The translations under genes and the position numbers were made by a program. Shown piece by piece: positions 15,546-24,721 of a DNA stretch of 64,000 nt (position 1 is the stretch's first letter; every line of letters starts with the position of its first letter). The notes beneath the pieces are model-generated. The model had not been told where the DNA came from. It saw nothing but the letters and a program-made list of their open reading frames with translations, and made no database searches. Source of the stretch: JANLTP01 sp031363055 (GTDB taxonomy: Bacteria; Pseudomonadota; Gammaproteobacteria; Burkholderiales; Burkholderiaceae_E); assembly GCA_031363055.1 (NCBI GenBank), contig JANLTP010000118.1, positions 1-64,000 on the forward strand, written 5' to 3'.

Positions 15546-18463
15546 GACAGTTGTCGCTCAAGCGCTCGAACGAGCGCCGAATTTTTCGGGCGCAGGGCCC
15601 GAGCCAGATATTCGCCGGTATAACTGTCCGGTGATTGTGCCACGTGCTCCGGCGTTCCTTCGGCCACGATCAGTCCGCCGCCCGCGCCGCCTTCGGGGCC
15701 GAGATCAATGACCCAGTCAGCCGTCTTGATGACGTCGAGATTGTGTTCGATGACGACCACCGTATTGCCATGATCGCGCAAGGTATGAATGACTTTCAAC
15801 AGCAAGGCGATGTCATGAAAATGCAGGCCCGTCGTCGGTTCATCCAAAATATACAAGGTGCGACCAGTGTCGCGTTTCGACAGTTCCTGCGACAGTTTGA
15901 CGCGCTGCGCCTCGCCACCCGATAGCGTCGTGGCGCTTTGCCCGAGCCGGATGTAGCCGAGGCCGACTTCGGTCAGGGTGAACACCTTGCGAGCGATCTG
16001 CGGCACGCTCTGGAAAAAAGCATAACCTTGCTCGACCGTCATCTCAAGCACTTCGGCAATATTTTTACCTTTGTACTGGACCTCGAGGGTCTCGCGGTTG
16101 TAACGCTTGCCGTGGCAGACATCGCAGGGCACATAGACATCAGGCAAGAAATGCATCTCGACCTTGATGAGACCATCACCCTCACAGGATTCGCAGCGCC
16201 CGCCCTTGACGTTGAATGAAAAGCGCCCCGGCCCGTAGCCGCGTTCACGAGCCGTCGATGTTTCGGCAAACAATTCGCGAATCGGGGTGAACAGGCCGGT
16301 GTAGGTTGCCGGATTCGATCGCGGCGTGCGCCCGATCGGACTCTGGTCAACACTGATTACCTTGTCGAAATGCTCAAGTCCTTCGATCGATTCATAGGCG
16401 GCAGGCTCGGCCTGAGATCGGTACAGGTGGCGGGCGATGGTGTTGTACAAGGTGTCGTTGACCAAGGTCGACTTGCCCGAGCCCGACACGCCGGTCACGC
16501 AGATCAGCAGACCGATCGGAAACGAAACACTGACCGAGCGCAAATTATTGCCACTGGCCTTGTGGATGGTCAGTTGTTTGCCGTGCGCTGCGGTCCGTGC
16601 CTTCGGTACCGCAATTTCAAGTTTGCCGCTCAGATACTGACCCGTCAGCGAGCTCTCGCAAGCCTCGACTTCGGCGGGTGTGCCTTGCGTGATGATTTCA
16701 CCACCGTGGACGCCCGCGCCGGGCCCCAGATCCAGCACATAGTCGGCTGCGCGAATCGCTTCTTCGTCATGTTCCACCACCAGCACCGAGTTGCCGAGAT
16801 CGCGCAGGTGTTTGAGCGTGCCGATCAGCCGATCGTTGTCGCGCTGATGTAAACCGATCGAGGGCTCGTCGAGCACGTACATGACACCGGTCAGCCCAGA
16901 GCCGATTTGCGACGCCAGGCGGATGCGTTGCGACTCGCCGCCCGATAAGGTCTCTGCCGAGCGGTCCAGCGACAGATAGTCGAGGCCGACGTTATTTAGA
17001 AACTGCAGCCGATTGATGATTTCGCGGATGATGCGCTCACCAACAGTCTGCTTCGAGCCGGGCAGTTGCAGACCCTCGAACCATTTGAGTGCCAGACCCA
17101 GAGTCGAGTGCGAGACTTCATAGATCGGTCGGTCAGCACCCGGCGGGCCGACCTTGACGAAGCGCGCGTCGAGCCGCAGTCGCGTGCCTTCGCAGGTCGG
17201 ACAGGTGCGATCGTTTCTGAATTTGGCGAGCTCTTCGCGGATGTGCGACGAATCGGTCTCCTTGAAGCGACGCTCAAGATTCGGTAGCACGCCCTCGAAC
17301 GGATGCTGCTTGGCGGTTGGCTTGCCCGATTCGGACAGATAGAGAAACGGAATTTTCTGGCTACCCGAGCCGTGCAGAATGATGTGCTGCACCTGACTCG
17401 ACAGTTTCTCGAAAGGCTGGTCGACATCGAACTTCAGAAAGGTGGCCAGGCTTTTGAGCATCTGAAAATAAAATTGATTGCGCTGATCCCAACCCTTGAT
17501 CGCGCCCGAGGTCAGGCTTAAATTCGGAAACTGCACGACTCTTTTGGGGTCGAAGAATTCGACGACGCCCAGGCCATCGCACTCGGGGCAAGCACCCATT
17601 GGATTGTTGAACGAGAACAATCGAGGCTCGAGTTCACGCAGCGAGTAATTGCAGACCGGGCAGGCGAATTTGTTTGAAAAAACCCGCTCGCTGTGGCCGG
17701 CGGCGTCTTTCCCCGATCCGGCCGACTCATCCATTTCAACCACAATTACCCGGCCATTGGCCAGTCGAAGCGCCGTCTCGAACGATTCGGCCAGGCGTTG
17801 CTTGATGCTGGGCGCGACCTTGATCCGGTCAATGACCACATCGATCGAATGTTTCTGATTCTTGTTCAGGGTCGGATTTTCATCGCCGATTTCGACGATC
17901 CGCGCGCTCTTGCCCTCGGTCTGAATTCGGACCCGGGTGAAGCCCTGTGCCTGCAAGTCGTCGAACAGGTCGACGTGTTCGCCCTTGCGCGCCATCATGA
18001 CGGGCGCGAGGATCATCAGCTTGCGATCTTCGGGCATGGCCAACACCGCATCAACCATCTGCGAAACGGTCTGGGCCTCGAGCGCATGTTCCGGGTGTGA
18101 GGGGCAGTAGGGCGTGCCGACGCGCGCGTAGAGCAAACGCAAGTAGTCGTGAATTTCGGTGACGGTACCCACCGTCGAGCGCGGATTGTGGCTGGTCGCT
18201 TTCTGCTCGATCGAGATGGCCGGCGACAGGCCCTCGATCAGATCGACATCGGGCTTCTCCATGAGTTGCAAAAACTGCCGTGCGTAGGCCGACAGCGATT
18301 CGACATAACGTCGCTGACCCTCGGCGTACAGCGTGTCGAAGGCTAACGATGACTTTCCGGAACCCGATAGGCCGGTGATGACCACCAGCCGGTTGCGCGG
18401 CAGGTCCAGGCTGATATTCTTGAGATTGTGCGTGCGTGCGCCGCGAATGCGAATCTGGTCCAT
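15542..18463 (-). CDS. uvrA: Excinuclease ABC subunit A
   Basis: A protein of 973 residues from ATG 18463 (MDQIRIRGARTHNLKNISLD). It has two ABC ATPase halves: Walker A GLSGSGKSSLAFDTLYAEG and GVSGSGKSTLVND, signatures ETLSGGESQRIRLA and TTLSGGEAQRVKLS, and zinc cysteines CPVCNYSL and CESCEGDG/CDVCHGKR. It recognises bulky DNA lesions with UvrB in nucleotide excision repair. ATG 18463 fits the family N-terminus better than the in-frame start 18 bases earlier. A TATAGT about 30 bases upstream could be its -10; I see no LexA box. It is divergent from the M14 gene and coupled to the dehydrogenase downstream. Confidence 0.98.
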   Translation of the reverse strand: MDQIRIRGARTHNLKNISLDLPRNRLVVITGLSGSGKSSLAFDTLYAEGQRRYVESLSAYARQFLQLMEKPDVDLIEGLSPAISIEQKATSHNPRSTVGTVTEIHDYLRLLYARVGTPYCPSHPEHALEAQTVSQMVDAVLAMPEDRKLMILAPVMMARKGEHVDLFDDLQAQGFTRVRIQTEGKSARIVEIGDENPTLNKNQKHSIDVVIDRIKVAPSIKQRLAESFETALRLANGRVIVVEMDESAGSGKDAAGHSERVFSNKFACPVCNYSLRELEPRLFSFNNPMGACPECDGLGVVEFFDPKRVVQFPNLSLTSGAIKGWDQRNQFYFQMLKSLATFLKFDVDQPFEKLSSQVQHIILHGSGSQKIPFLYLSESGKPTAKQHPFEGVLPNLERRFKETDSSHIREELAKFRNDRTCPTCEGTRLRLDARFVKVGPPGADRPIYEVSHSTLGLALKWFEGLQLPGSKQTVGERIIREIINRLQFLNNVGLDYLSLDRSAETLSGGESQRIRLASQIGSGLTGVMYVLDEPSIGLHQRDNDRLIGTLKHLRDLGNSVLVVEHDEEAIRAADYVLDLGPGAGVHGGEIITQGTPAEVEACESSLTGQYLSGKLEIAVPKARTAAHGKQLTIHKASGNNLRSVSVSFPIGLLICVTGVSGSGKSTLVNDTLYNTIARHLYRSQAEPAAYESIEGLEHFDKVISVDQSPIGRTPRSNPATYTGLFTPIRELFAETSTARERGYGPGRFSFNVKGGRCESCEGDGLIKVEMHFLPDVYVPCDVCHGKRYNRETLEVQYKGKNIAEVLEMTVEQGYAFFQSVPQIARKVFTLTEVGLGYIRLGQSATTLSGGEAQRVKLSQELSKRDTGRTLYILDEPTTGLHFHDIALLLKVIHTLRDHGNTVVVIEHNLDVIKTADWVIDLGPEGGAGGGLIVAEGTPEHVAQSPDSYTGEYLARALRPKNSALVRALERQLS

Positions 18464-18539
18464 GGCCTCTGAGCCGAGCAAAACCGCCTACTATACGCGG
18501 GAGCGCACGGCGGCGGTGTATCAGCGAGTGCGTGCACCC

Positions 18540-18545
18540 TATAAT
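18540..18545 (+). promoter_or_regulatory. Probable -10 box (TATAAT) for the M14-family gene
   Basis: A perfect TATAAT lies 46 bases before the ATG at 18592. The expected -35 position (18517-18522, TGTATC) matches the consensus poorly. The gap between uvrA and this gene is 128 bases and must hold both promoters. Confidence 0.4.
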
Positions 18546-18591
18546 CGAAAGCAAGACGCGTACCTCTGCGCGTACCCTGGCGCGCACAAAC

Positions 18592-19581
18592 ATGGCTGTC
18601 GAGAACTTGCACTTTCGTTCAATTTCCTATCGGGGACTCGCAAGCGGGCCAAAATTGTTGATACTTGGTGCCGTTCACGGCAACGAGGTCTGCGGCAGCT
18701 TGGCCATCAACCGGTTGATCGATGAACTGGATAGCGGCCAACTGACGATTAGCGCCGGCCAGTTGACGCTGATTCCGATTACCAACCCGCTGGCGTATCG
18801 CAAACAACAACGGATGGGCGATCGCAACTTGAATCGCAATCTGTCGCCGACCGACGCGCCGGTTGACTTCGAGGATCGAATCGCCAACTGGTTGTGTCCG
18901 ATCCTGGCGCAACATGAAATTCTGCTCGACCTGCATTCCTTTCACACCGGTGGGCAACCGTTCGCGATGCTCGGGCCGCTGGATAATGAAGGCTCGCTTG
19001 AACCCTTTTCGCAGGCTCGTCAGGAAGAGGCGATGGCGTTGCGTCTGGGCGTGACTCGCTTTGTCGACGGCTGGCTCGACACCTATGCGGCAGGGGTCGC
19101 GCGGCGGGTCGCGCGCCTGGGTAACAACGGCACGAGCACGACGCTGGACAGCCGCGCGACGCTGCTCAATACCGATCCGCGCTACGGCGTCGGCACAACC
19201 GAATACATGCGAAGTCAGGGCGGAATGGCGATAACGCTGGAGTGCGGCCAACATGCCGATCCGCAATCGCCGCAGGTGGCTTACCGAGCGATTCAAAATA
19301 CCCTCGCTCATTTTGGATTGATTCAGGCGCCAGCCCCGCCCGCCGTCACCGGGACCGAGGCGCTCAGCCTGTATGAGGTCATCGACAAGGATCATCCGGC
19401 CGATACATTTGCCAGAGCGTGGGCGAGTTTCGATGCGATCAAGACCGGTGATCTGATCGGCACGCGCCACACCGGCCAGACTTTGGTCGCACAACAGGAC
19501 GGCTACATCGTGTTCCCGAATCCCAAGGCCGAAGCCGGGCAGGAATGGTTTTATCTGGCCCGAGCCAGCCATCGGCTTTGA
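18592..19581 (+). CDS. Succinylglutamate desuccinylase/aspartoacylase (M14) family protein
   Basis: A protein of 329 residues. The zinc-binding signature LGAVHGNEVCG, the arginine motif MGDRNLNRNL and the third ligand in LLDLHSFHTGG are in the right order for the M14 aspartoacylase group; a C-terminal beta-barrel with QDGYIVFPNPKAEAGQEWFY follows. It probably hydrolyses an N-acyl amino acid or a related amide in the cytosol. ATG 18592 fits the family start; an upstream extension would run through the promoter. The TPR gene follows after 12 bases. Confidence 0.85.
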   Translation: MAVENLHFRSISYRGLASGPKLLILGAVHGNEVCGSLAINRLIDELDSGQLTISAGQLTLIPITNPLAYRKQQRMGDRNLNRNLSPTDAPVDFEDRIANWLCPILAQHEILLDLHSFHTGGQPFAMLGPLDNEGSLEPFSQARQEEAMALRLGVTRFVDGWLDTYAAGVARRVARLGNNGTSTTLDSRATLLNTDPRYGVGTTEYMRSQGGMAITLECGQHADPQSPQVAYRAIQNTLAHFGLIQAPAPPAVTGTEALSLYEVIDKDHPADTFARAWASFDAIKTGDLIGTRHTGQTLVAQQDGYIVFPNPKAEAGQEWFYLARASHRL

Positions 19582-19593
19582 TGGTTGAACTGA

Positions 19594-21267
19594 ATGCCCA
19601 CACCCACCATTGACAATACCGAGCCCACCGACCGGCCAACGGGCTTGAGGGTCACCCCGGAATCCAGATCGGCCAGTGGCACCGAAAACCCGCCGCCCCG
19701 AACCGTCTCTGACAAACAGGCGGTTCAATGGGGCATGCAACTGCAACAGCAGGGCCATCTGGTGCAGGCAGAAAATATTTATCGCCAGGTGCTGGCGCAG
19801 CAGCCGCGGCAATCCGACGCCCTGCATCTGCTCGGGCTGCTCATGCATCAGCGCGGCCGCAATGAGCTCGCCCTCGATTTGTTACGTCGAGCCATTGATA
19901 CCCGACCGACGTTTGCGACCTATCGCAGCAACCTTGGAGTCATTCTGCGTGCGATGGGCGACAAGCCAGGGGCGCTGCGTGCCCATTCGGCAGCGATCCG
20001 ACTGGCACCCGACAGCGCCGAGCTGCATAGCAATTTGTGCGTCTTGCACGACGATCTCGGCGATACCGAACAGGCGCTGCGGCATGGTTGGCTGGCGACT
20101 GCGCTGGACCCGCAATACCCTGAGGCCCGCAATAATCTGGCCAATGTCCTGGGCCGCAATGGGCGGCTGTTTGAGGCGATTTTGCAGCTCCAGGAGGCAC
20201 TCAAGGTGCGACCGGGATACGTCGATGCCTGGTTCAATCTCGGCCTGTCGCTCGAGCGCCTGGGCGACTTCGATCAAGCCTTGAAGAGCTATGACAAGGT
20301 TCTGGCGCTCGCGCCCGAACATCTGAATGCGCGCGCCAATCGTGCCTTGATTTATTTGTTGCGCGGCGATTTCCTGACCGGCTTTGCCGAATATGAATGG
20401 CGCGCGAGTTTGGGGAGCTTTCGCGCACGCACCATCGACAGCCCGCTCTGGGACGGTCAACCGATTATCGGCAAGACCTTGTTGCTGGTCGCCGATCTCG
20501 AGTTGGGCGATGCGATCATGTTTTCGCGCTACGCGCTGTTGGCAGCCAAAGTGTCGGGCGCTCGGTTGCTGGCCGAATGTGATCCAGGTCTGCGCGAGCT
20601 GTTTGGCTGCATGGGTTCGGTATCGCAATGGCTGGATCGATCGGCGCCGCTGCCGGCCCATGATTTCCACATTTCCTGGCTCAGTTTGCCGCGACTGTTC
20701 AAGACGACTGCTCAAACCATTCCTGCGCCGCATTCATACTTGCGCCCGCCCTCGTCGTTGGCGAGCGATTTTGATCTGAGGATTGGCCCCGACCTGACCG
20801 TCAGTCGCAAGCTGGGCGTAGCCTGGTCGGCAGCCACACCTTTGCCGGCAGACGAGAACCGAAGTTGCCCTTTCAGCCATTTTCTGCAACTGCTCCAGGT
20901 GCAGGATGTCATCATGGTCAGCCTGCAGAAAGGTCCAGCCGCCGAAGACTGGCAGCAGATTTACGCGCCCACCCGAATGTGCGATATGGGTTCGCGCTGC
21001 CGAAATTTCGCTGATATGTCGGCCGTCATCGCGCAGCTCGATCTGGTCATCACCGCCGATGCCACCATTGCCCAACTCGCCGGCTCGTTGGGCAAGGCGG
21101 TCTGGTTGCTGCTGCCCAAACGCGCAGATTGGCAATGGCAGCTTGATCGCGACGACAGTCCCTGGTATCCGAGCATGCGCCTGTTTCGGCAGGAGCATGC
21201 CGGCGACTGGTCCGGGGTGTTTGTGCGCGTCGTCGCCGCGCTGTCAAAGTCGATACCAAAGAAGTAG
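19594..21267 (+). CDS. TPR protein with glycosyltransferase-like C-terminal region
   Basis: A protein of 557 residues. A disordered N-terminus is followed from about 45 to 265 by six or so tetratricopeptide repeats (LGLLMHQRGRNELALDLLRR, LGVILRAMGDKPGALRAHSA, LGLSLERLGDFDQALKSYDK). The C-terminal half has LLLVADLELGDAIMFSRYAL, the spot where relatives carry G-E-Q-G-L-G-D in a family 9/41-like glycosyltransferase fold; here the glycines are partly replaced. It ends with TADATIAQLAGSLGKAVWLLLP, again the nucleotide-sugar half. Members act in protein or cell-surface glycosylation or only as scaffolds; the role here is unknown. Confidence 0.75.
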   Translation: MPTPTIDNTEPTDRPTGLRVTPESRSASGTENPPPRTVSDKQAVQWGMQLQQQGHLVQAENIYRQVLAQQPRQSDALHLLGLLMHQRGRNELALDLLRRAIDTRPTFATYRSNLGVILRAMGDKPGALRAHSAAIRLAPDSAELHSNLCVLHDDLGDTEQALRHGWLATALDPQYPEARNNLANVLGRNGRLFEAILQLQEALKVRPGYVDAWFNLGLSLERLGDFDQALKSYDKVLALAPEHLNARANRALIYLLRGDFLTGFAEYEWRASLGSFRARTIDSPLWDGQPIIGKTLLLVADLELGDAIMFSRYALLAAKVSGARLLAECDPGLRELFGCMGSVSQWLDRSAPLPAHDFHISWLSLPRLFKTTAQTIPAPHSYLRPPSSLASDFDLRIGPDLTVSRKLGVAWSAATPLPADENRSCPFSHFLQLLQVQDVIMVSLQKGPAAEDWQQIYAPTRMCDMGSRCRNFADMSAVIAQLDLVITADATIAQLAGSLGKAVWLLLPKRADWQWQLDRDDSPWYPSMRLFRQEHAGDWSGVFVRVVAALSKSIPKK

Positions 21268-21369
21268 CCCGTGCGGCTCGGCCATCGAGCATATTGCCAG
21301 CCGATGTGCCGGCATTGGTAATATGAGGCCTCAAACAGATCAATGCGCTAACCGGTGAGGCGGGAAATC

Positions 21370-21897
21370 ATGGCATCAGTCAATAAAGTAATCGTAATGG
21401 GCAATCTCGGTCGCGACCCGGAAACCCGCTACTCGCCGGACGGCGGCGCCATCACCAATATTGCGGTGGCGACCAGCCGGCAGTGGAAAGACAAGGCCAC
21501 TGGCGAGCGCAAGGAAGAAACCGAATGGCACCGCATCGTTTTCTTCGGTCGCCAGGCCGAAATTGCTGGCGAGTATTTGAAGAAGGGTCGGCCGGTGTAT
21601 GTCGAGGGTCGCCTGAAAACTCGCAAGTGGCAAGACAAGGAAGGCGTTGAGCGCTACACCACCGAGATCGTCGCCGAGGAACTGCAGTTACTGGGTGGCC
21701 GCGAAGGCGGTGCTGGTGGCGGCGGGGCCGAGTCGGAGGGCAGCTTCTCTCGCGACAATGCTCCAGCGCGCAGTGAAAGTGGCGTTGCCGCAGGTGCTAG
21801 TGGAGGTGCGGGGGGTGGTGGTGGTGGCGCTCGCGGCGCTCCGTCCAAGAAGCCCGCCTCGAACTTTGATGATATGGATGACGACATTCCGTTCTGA
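21370..21897 (+). CDS. ssb: Single-stranded DNA-binding protein
   Basis: A protein of 175 residues with an N-terminal OB-fold (MASVNKVIVMGNLGRDPETR, then WHRIVFFGRQAEIAGEYLKK), a long Gly/Ser/Ala-rich linker, and the acidic tail DDMDDDIPF that binds repair and replication partners. It binds single-stranded DNA as a tetramer. ATG 21370 gives the family N-terminus, with GAGG and GGGA upstream. In many proteobacteria ssb is next to uvrA; here two genes separate them. Confidence 0.97.
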   Translation: MASVNKVIVMGNLGRDPETRYSPDGGAITNIAVATSRQWKDKATGERKEETEWHRIVFFGRQAEIAGEYLKKGRPVYVEGRLKTRKWQDKEGVERYTTEIVAEELQLLGGREGGAGGGGAESEGSFSRDNAPARSESGVAAGASGGAGGGGGGARGAPSKKPASNFDDMDDDIPF

Positions 21898-21955
21898 GCG
21901 TGCCTGCTGATCGTGTTGGCTGATCTCGCTGGCTGAACGAGTGGGGCTTAGCCAA

Positions 21956-22339
21956 TCACTCGGCCATCCAGGGCGTCTTCGTGACGTCCACATTGCCGCT
22001 TCGCTCAGCCCTCACGCAGTAGCGCCCCCAGGCGCTGTTATCGCGCAGGTTGCTGAACGTGTCGAGGCAGACCAGAGCATGGCCAGACTTGATGGACGGC
22101 AACAGCGCCCACCAAAAGCCATGTGCGACCGGCCGCGAGGTACTGCCAGCGACCTTGTTGATACCAGCTTCATAAATTTGGGTCGTGACCCCTTCGCGGC
22201 AATTGCCCGGCAGAAATAGCGGCGCCTGTTGCCCGACCTTGGCCAAGACTGGCGCATAAAGCACGGTGTTTTGCGCGATGCTCGAGCACGATATCGTGGT
22301 CTGCGTTATCGTGGTCTGCGTTATCGGGTTCAGCAACAC
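21956..22339 (-). CDS. Hypothetical protein of 127 residues (doubtful)
   Basis: In the 470-base gap between ssb and the next gene this is the only long frame. The start (MLLNPITQTTITQTTISCSS) is encoded by a 15-base tandem repeat; the rest (PVAHGFWWALLPSIKSGHAL, WGRYCVRAERSGNV) has an ordinary composition with four or five cysteines but no motif I know. No good ribosome binding site is visible. It may be a real orphan or a gene remnant. Confidence 0.3.
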   Translation of the reverse strand: MLLNPITQTTITQTTISCSSIAQNTVLYAPVLAKVGQQAPLFLPGNCREGVTTQIYEAGINKVAGSTSRPVAHGFWWALLPSIKSGHALVCLDTFSNLRDNSAWGRYCVRAERSGNVDVTKTPWMAE

Positions 22340-22366
22340 GTTATCGCGAGCCTCTTATCGCGAGCC
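22292..22366. repeat. Short tandem repeats upstream of the MBL-fold lipoprotein gene
   Basis: A 15-base unit (TATCGTGGTCTGCGT) is present twice at 22292-22321 and begins a third time, and a TTATCGCGAGCC unit occurs twice at about 22341-22366. They lie immediately before the start at 22369. Variation in copy number would change spacing of promoter elements or extend the opposite-strand frame. Confidence 0.7.
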
Positions 22367-22368
22367 CT

Positions 22369-23457
22369 ATGTCGCAACCCTTTATGACGCAACTCCCCAT
22401 GATTCTCCTCAGACGTATCACGCTCTGGACACTGACTTATTTCTTGCTCGCCTGCTCGACGTCCAATCCGTACTACGACGCCAGCAAATCACATCACCGT
22501 CCTGGCGGCTTTAACAATAACTATCTGGACAATGAAACGATCGGTGCGGGATTCTGGCGTTGGCGATGGAGCATGCTGACCACAACGCGCGCTGCCGATC
22601 GACCCGAGCGGGTTCCTCGCAAGACGGTTGATCTCGCCTATCTGAAGTCCAACCGCAGCGATATCACGGTCACCTGGCTCGGGCATGCGACCATGCTTTG
22701 GCAACTGGGTGGCAAAAATATTCTGGTCGATCCGCATCTGTTCGAGTGCGCCAGTCCGGTGAGCTTTGCGGGCCCGGCGCGACAGACGCCGCCGGCAATT
22801 GCCTTGCCTGATCTGCCGCATATCGACGTGGTGGTGGTCAGCCACAATCACTACGATCATCTCGATCGACCCAGTGTCCTGGGATTGAATCGTCAGGCTG
22901 GCGGGCCGCCGCTGTTTGTGGTGCCGCTGGGCATGGACCTGTGGCTCAAGCGCGAGGGTATCAGCAATGTTAAGCCGCTTGACTGGTGGCAACATCGCGA
23001 TGTTGATGGCGTGCGGGTGACCCTCGTGCCGGCGCAACATTGGTCGGCACGCACGCCGTTTGATCGCCATGAGATGCTGTGGGGTGGTTACGTCGCCCAG
23101 CATGCCGGGTTCTCAATGTATTACAGCGGCGATACCGGTTACAGCAAGGACTTTCAGGATATTGCTGCGCGTTTCGGTGGCTTTGACTTCGCGCAGATTC
23201 CGGTCGGTTGTTATGAGCCGCGCTGGTTCATGACGAATCAACATGTCAACGAGCCTGAGGCGATCCAGATACATCGCGATGTACGCAGCCAATTCTCGAT
23301 CGGGGTGCATTGGGGCACCTTCAGACTCTGCGACGATCCGATCGATCAGGTCATTGATGAGTTTCCGAAAGCCGTCCAGGCGGCGGGCTTGCGCGCCGAT
23401 GAGTTCGTGCTGCCCGTGTTGGGTGAGACTCGAGTGCTCAAGCGCTCGCCGCGCTGA
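22369..23457 (+). CDS. MBL-fold hydrolase, NAPE-PLD/UlaG-like, lipoprotein
   Basis: A protein of 362 residues. The N-terminus (MILLRRITLWTLTYFLLACS) has a lipobox-like LLAC, suggesting a periplasmic lipoprotein. The metallo-beta-lactamase fold carries WLGHATMLWQLGGKNILVDP, the metal motif SHNHYDHLD, then VPAQHWSARTPFD, YYSGDTGYSKDF and GVHWGTFRL. This order is that of the NAPE-phospholipase D-like group, which hydrolyses phosphodiester bonds of lipids. The substrate here is unknown. Two short in-frame ATGs make the start uncertain by up to 10 codons. Confidence 0.83.
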   Translation: MSQPFMTQLPMILLRRITLWTLTYFLLACSTSNPYYDASKSHHRPGGFNNNYLDNETIGAGFWRWRWSMLTTTRAADRPERVPRKTVDLAYLKSNRSDITVTWLGHATMLWQLGGKNILVDPHLFECASPVSFAGPARQTPPAIALPDLPHIDVVVVSHNHYDHLDRPSVLGLNRQAGGPPLFVVPLGMDLWLKREGISNVKPLDWWQHRDVDGVRVTLVPAQHWSARTPFDRHEMLWGGYVAQHAGFSMYYSGDTGYSKDFQDIAARFGGFDFAQIPVGCYEPRWFMTNQHVNEPEAIQIHRDVRSQFSIGVHWGTFRLCDDPIDQVIDEFPKAVQAAGLRADEFVLPVLGETRVLKRSPR

Positions 23458-23470
23458 TCGTTGACGCGGG

Positions 23471-24421
23471 TCACGCCTGTGCAATGTCCGGCAGACTGCG
23501 CAATAGCGCGCGTCGCTCGGGCAGGATCGAGCGCGCCGGCGCCTCGTGCAACTTCACCGCAATGCCTTCGAGGCCGGGCACGGCCGGATAGACCTGCAGG
23601 ACTTGTGGATCATGCCCGGGGATCACATGATCGCTGGTCGGTGCGCGATCGACGCCGTCGCGCCAGCCGCGCATCATGTCGGCCAGATCAAAGACGATGT
23701 GAAACGGTTTTTGCGCGGCTATGTTTTCATACAAATGGGCGCAATCGCTCATCACGATGACCCGGCCCCGCTGTGTGTCCACACTGACCATCTGCATGCC
23801 CGGGGTGTGTCCGCCGGCACGATAGACGCGGATGCCGGGCTTGATCTCGGCCTCGCCATCGATCAGGTTCAGGCGCCCGGCGAAGTTCTCGCGCACCACG
23901 GTGCAAACGTCGTCGGCTTCGAAGACGCCGCCCAGGCTGATATGGCTCACGCACATGTAGCGCGAGGTTGCAAATTGCAACTCCCGGCTTTGAAGGTGCA
24001 AGCGGGCATTGGGCGCCTTGTCAAGATTGCCGGCATGGTCGTAGTGCAGATGGGTGACGATGAGGTCGGAGATGGCGTCACAGGGCACGCCCAGAAGCGC
24101 GAGTGATTCGACGGGGCATCGGAGCCAGTTTCGTTTGCGCCGCTCGGCAGTGGCTTTCGAGAAGCCGGTATCGATGAGCACGGCTTCGGACCCTCGTTTG
24201 GCCAGCCAGACGTAGTACGCCATTTCCAGCGGACCATCGTCGGCAACGCCCCCCAGGAAGCTGTGCGCACGGGTCGAAGTGAACTGGGCATACTTGAGCG
24301 CGTATAACTGCCACGGCAGACTCGACGCTTCAGCGCTGCCAGCGGCGAGTGCTTTGGCATCCACGGCGGCTGTCTGGGCGGCGGTCTGAGCGGCGTTGCT
24401 GGGTGCATTCACGGCTGGCAT
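23471..24421 (-). CDS. MBL-fold hydrolase, AHL-lactonase-like
   Basis: A protein of 316 residues from ATG 24421 (an in-frame GTG at 24511 would add 30). Conserved parts are VLIDTGFSKATAERR, the zinc motif THLHYDHAGN, GGHTPGMQMVSV, MSDCAHLYENI and VIPGHDPQVLQ. This is the pattern of the N-acyl-homoserine-lactonase group of the MBL superfamily, though these motifs do not fix the substrate. It ends 14 bases from the convergent gene at 23457. An Ala/Gln-rich stretch follows the start. Confidence 0.8.
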   Translation of the reverse strand: MPAVNAPSNAAQTAAQTAAVDAKALAAGSAEASSLPWQLYALKYAQFTSTRAHSFLGGVADDGPLEMAYYVWLAKRGSEAVLIDTGFSKATAERRKRNWLRCPVESLALLGVPCDAISDLIVTHLHYDHAGNLDKAPNARLHLQSRELQFATSRYMCVSHISLGGVFEADDVCTVVRENFAGRLNLIDGEAEIKPGIRVYRAGGHTPGMQMVSVDTQRGRVIVMSDCAHLYENIAAQKPFHIVFDLADMMRGWRDGVDRAPTSDHVIPGHDPQVLQVYPAVPGLEGIAVKLHEAPARSILPERRALLRSLPDIAQA

Positions 24422-24581
24422 TCTCCAAACGGGTTGGCCGGTCAGCTCGAAGCTGGTCGGCGAGTTAAAAAAGCTGGCAGGCGGGTACAAAACTTGCCTC
24501 AACAAGTGCACCGTCCGGGTGCGCGGGTGCCTACAATAGCTGAAATCTACAGAACCGGTAGTTTTCCCCGGAAGCGTGTAC

Positions 24582-24608
24582 CTGACGGAAGTGAAAACCG
24601 GTTATAAT
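24582..24608 (+). promoter_or_regulatory. Probable promoter of the fmdB-DUF502-aspS unit
   Basis: A perfect TATAAT at 24603-24608 is preceded by CTGACG at 24582-24587. The 15-base spacer is shorter than the ideal 17. The start would be near 24615, leaving a leader of about 105 bases before fmdB. Confidence 0.4.
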
Positions 24609-24721
24609 TCAAGGCTTTGCAGAATTCTCTGACGAAGGCTTAGGGCAGCGTCGCAAGACAGAGTGCCCAAGCAAAGCTCGTTGATAGAGGTTCTGTAATC
24701 CGACCCGGTGTCCTCCAAGCC

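Noticed and set aside
18464..18591. LexA box between uvrA and the M14 gene
   Set aside because: No CTGT-N8-ACAG-like sequence is present on either strand.
18619..19848. 409-residue minus-strand frame opposite the M14 gene
   Set aside because: It covers two well-recognised plus-strand genes and has no motif; third-position GC bias explains it.
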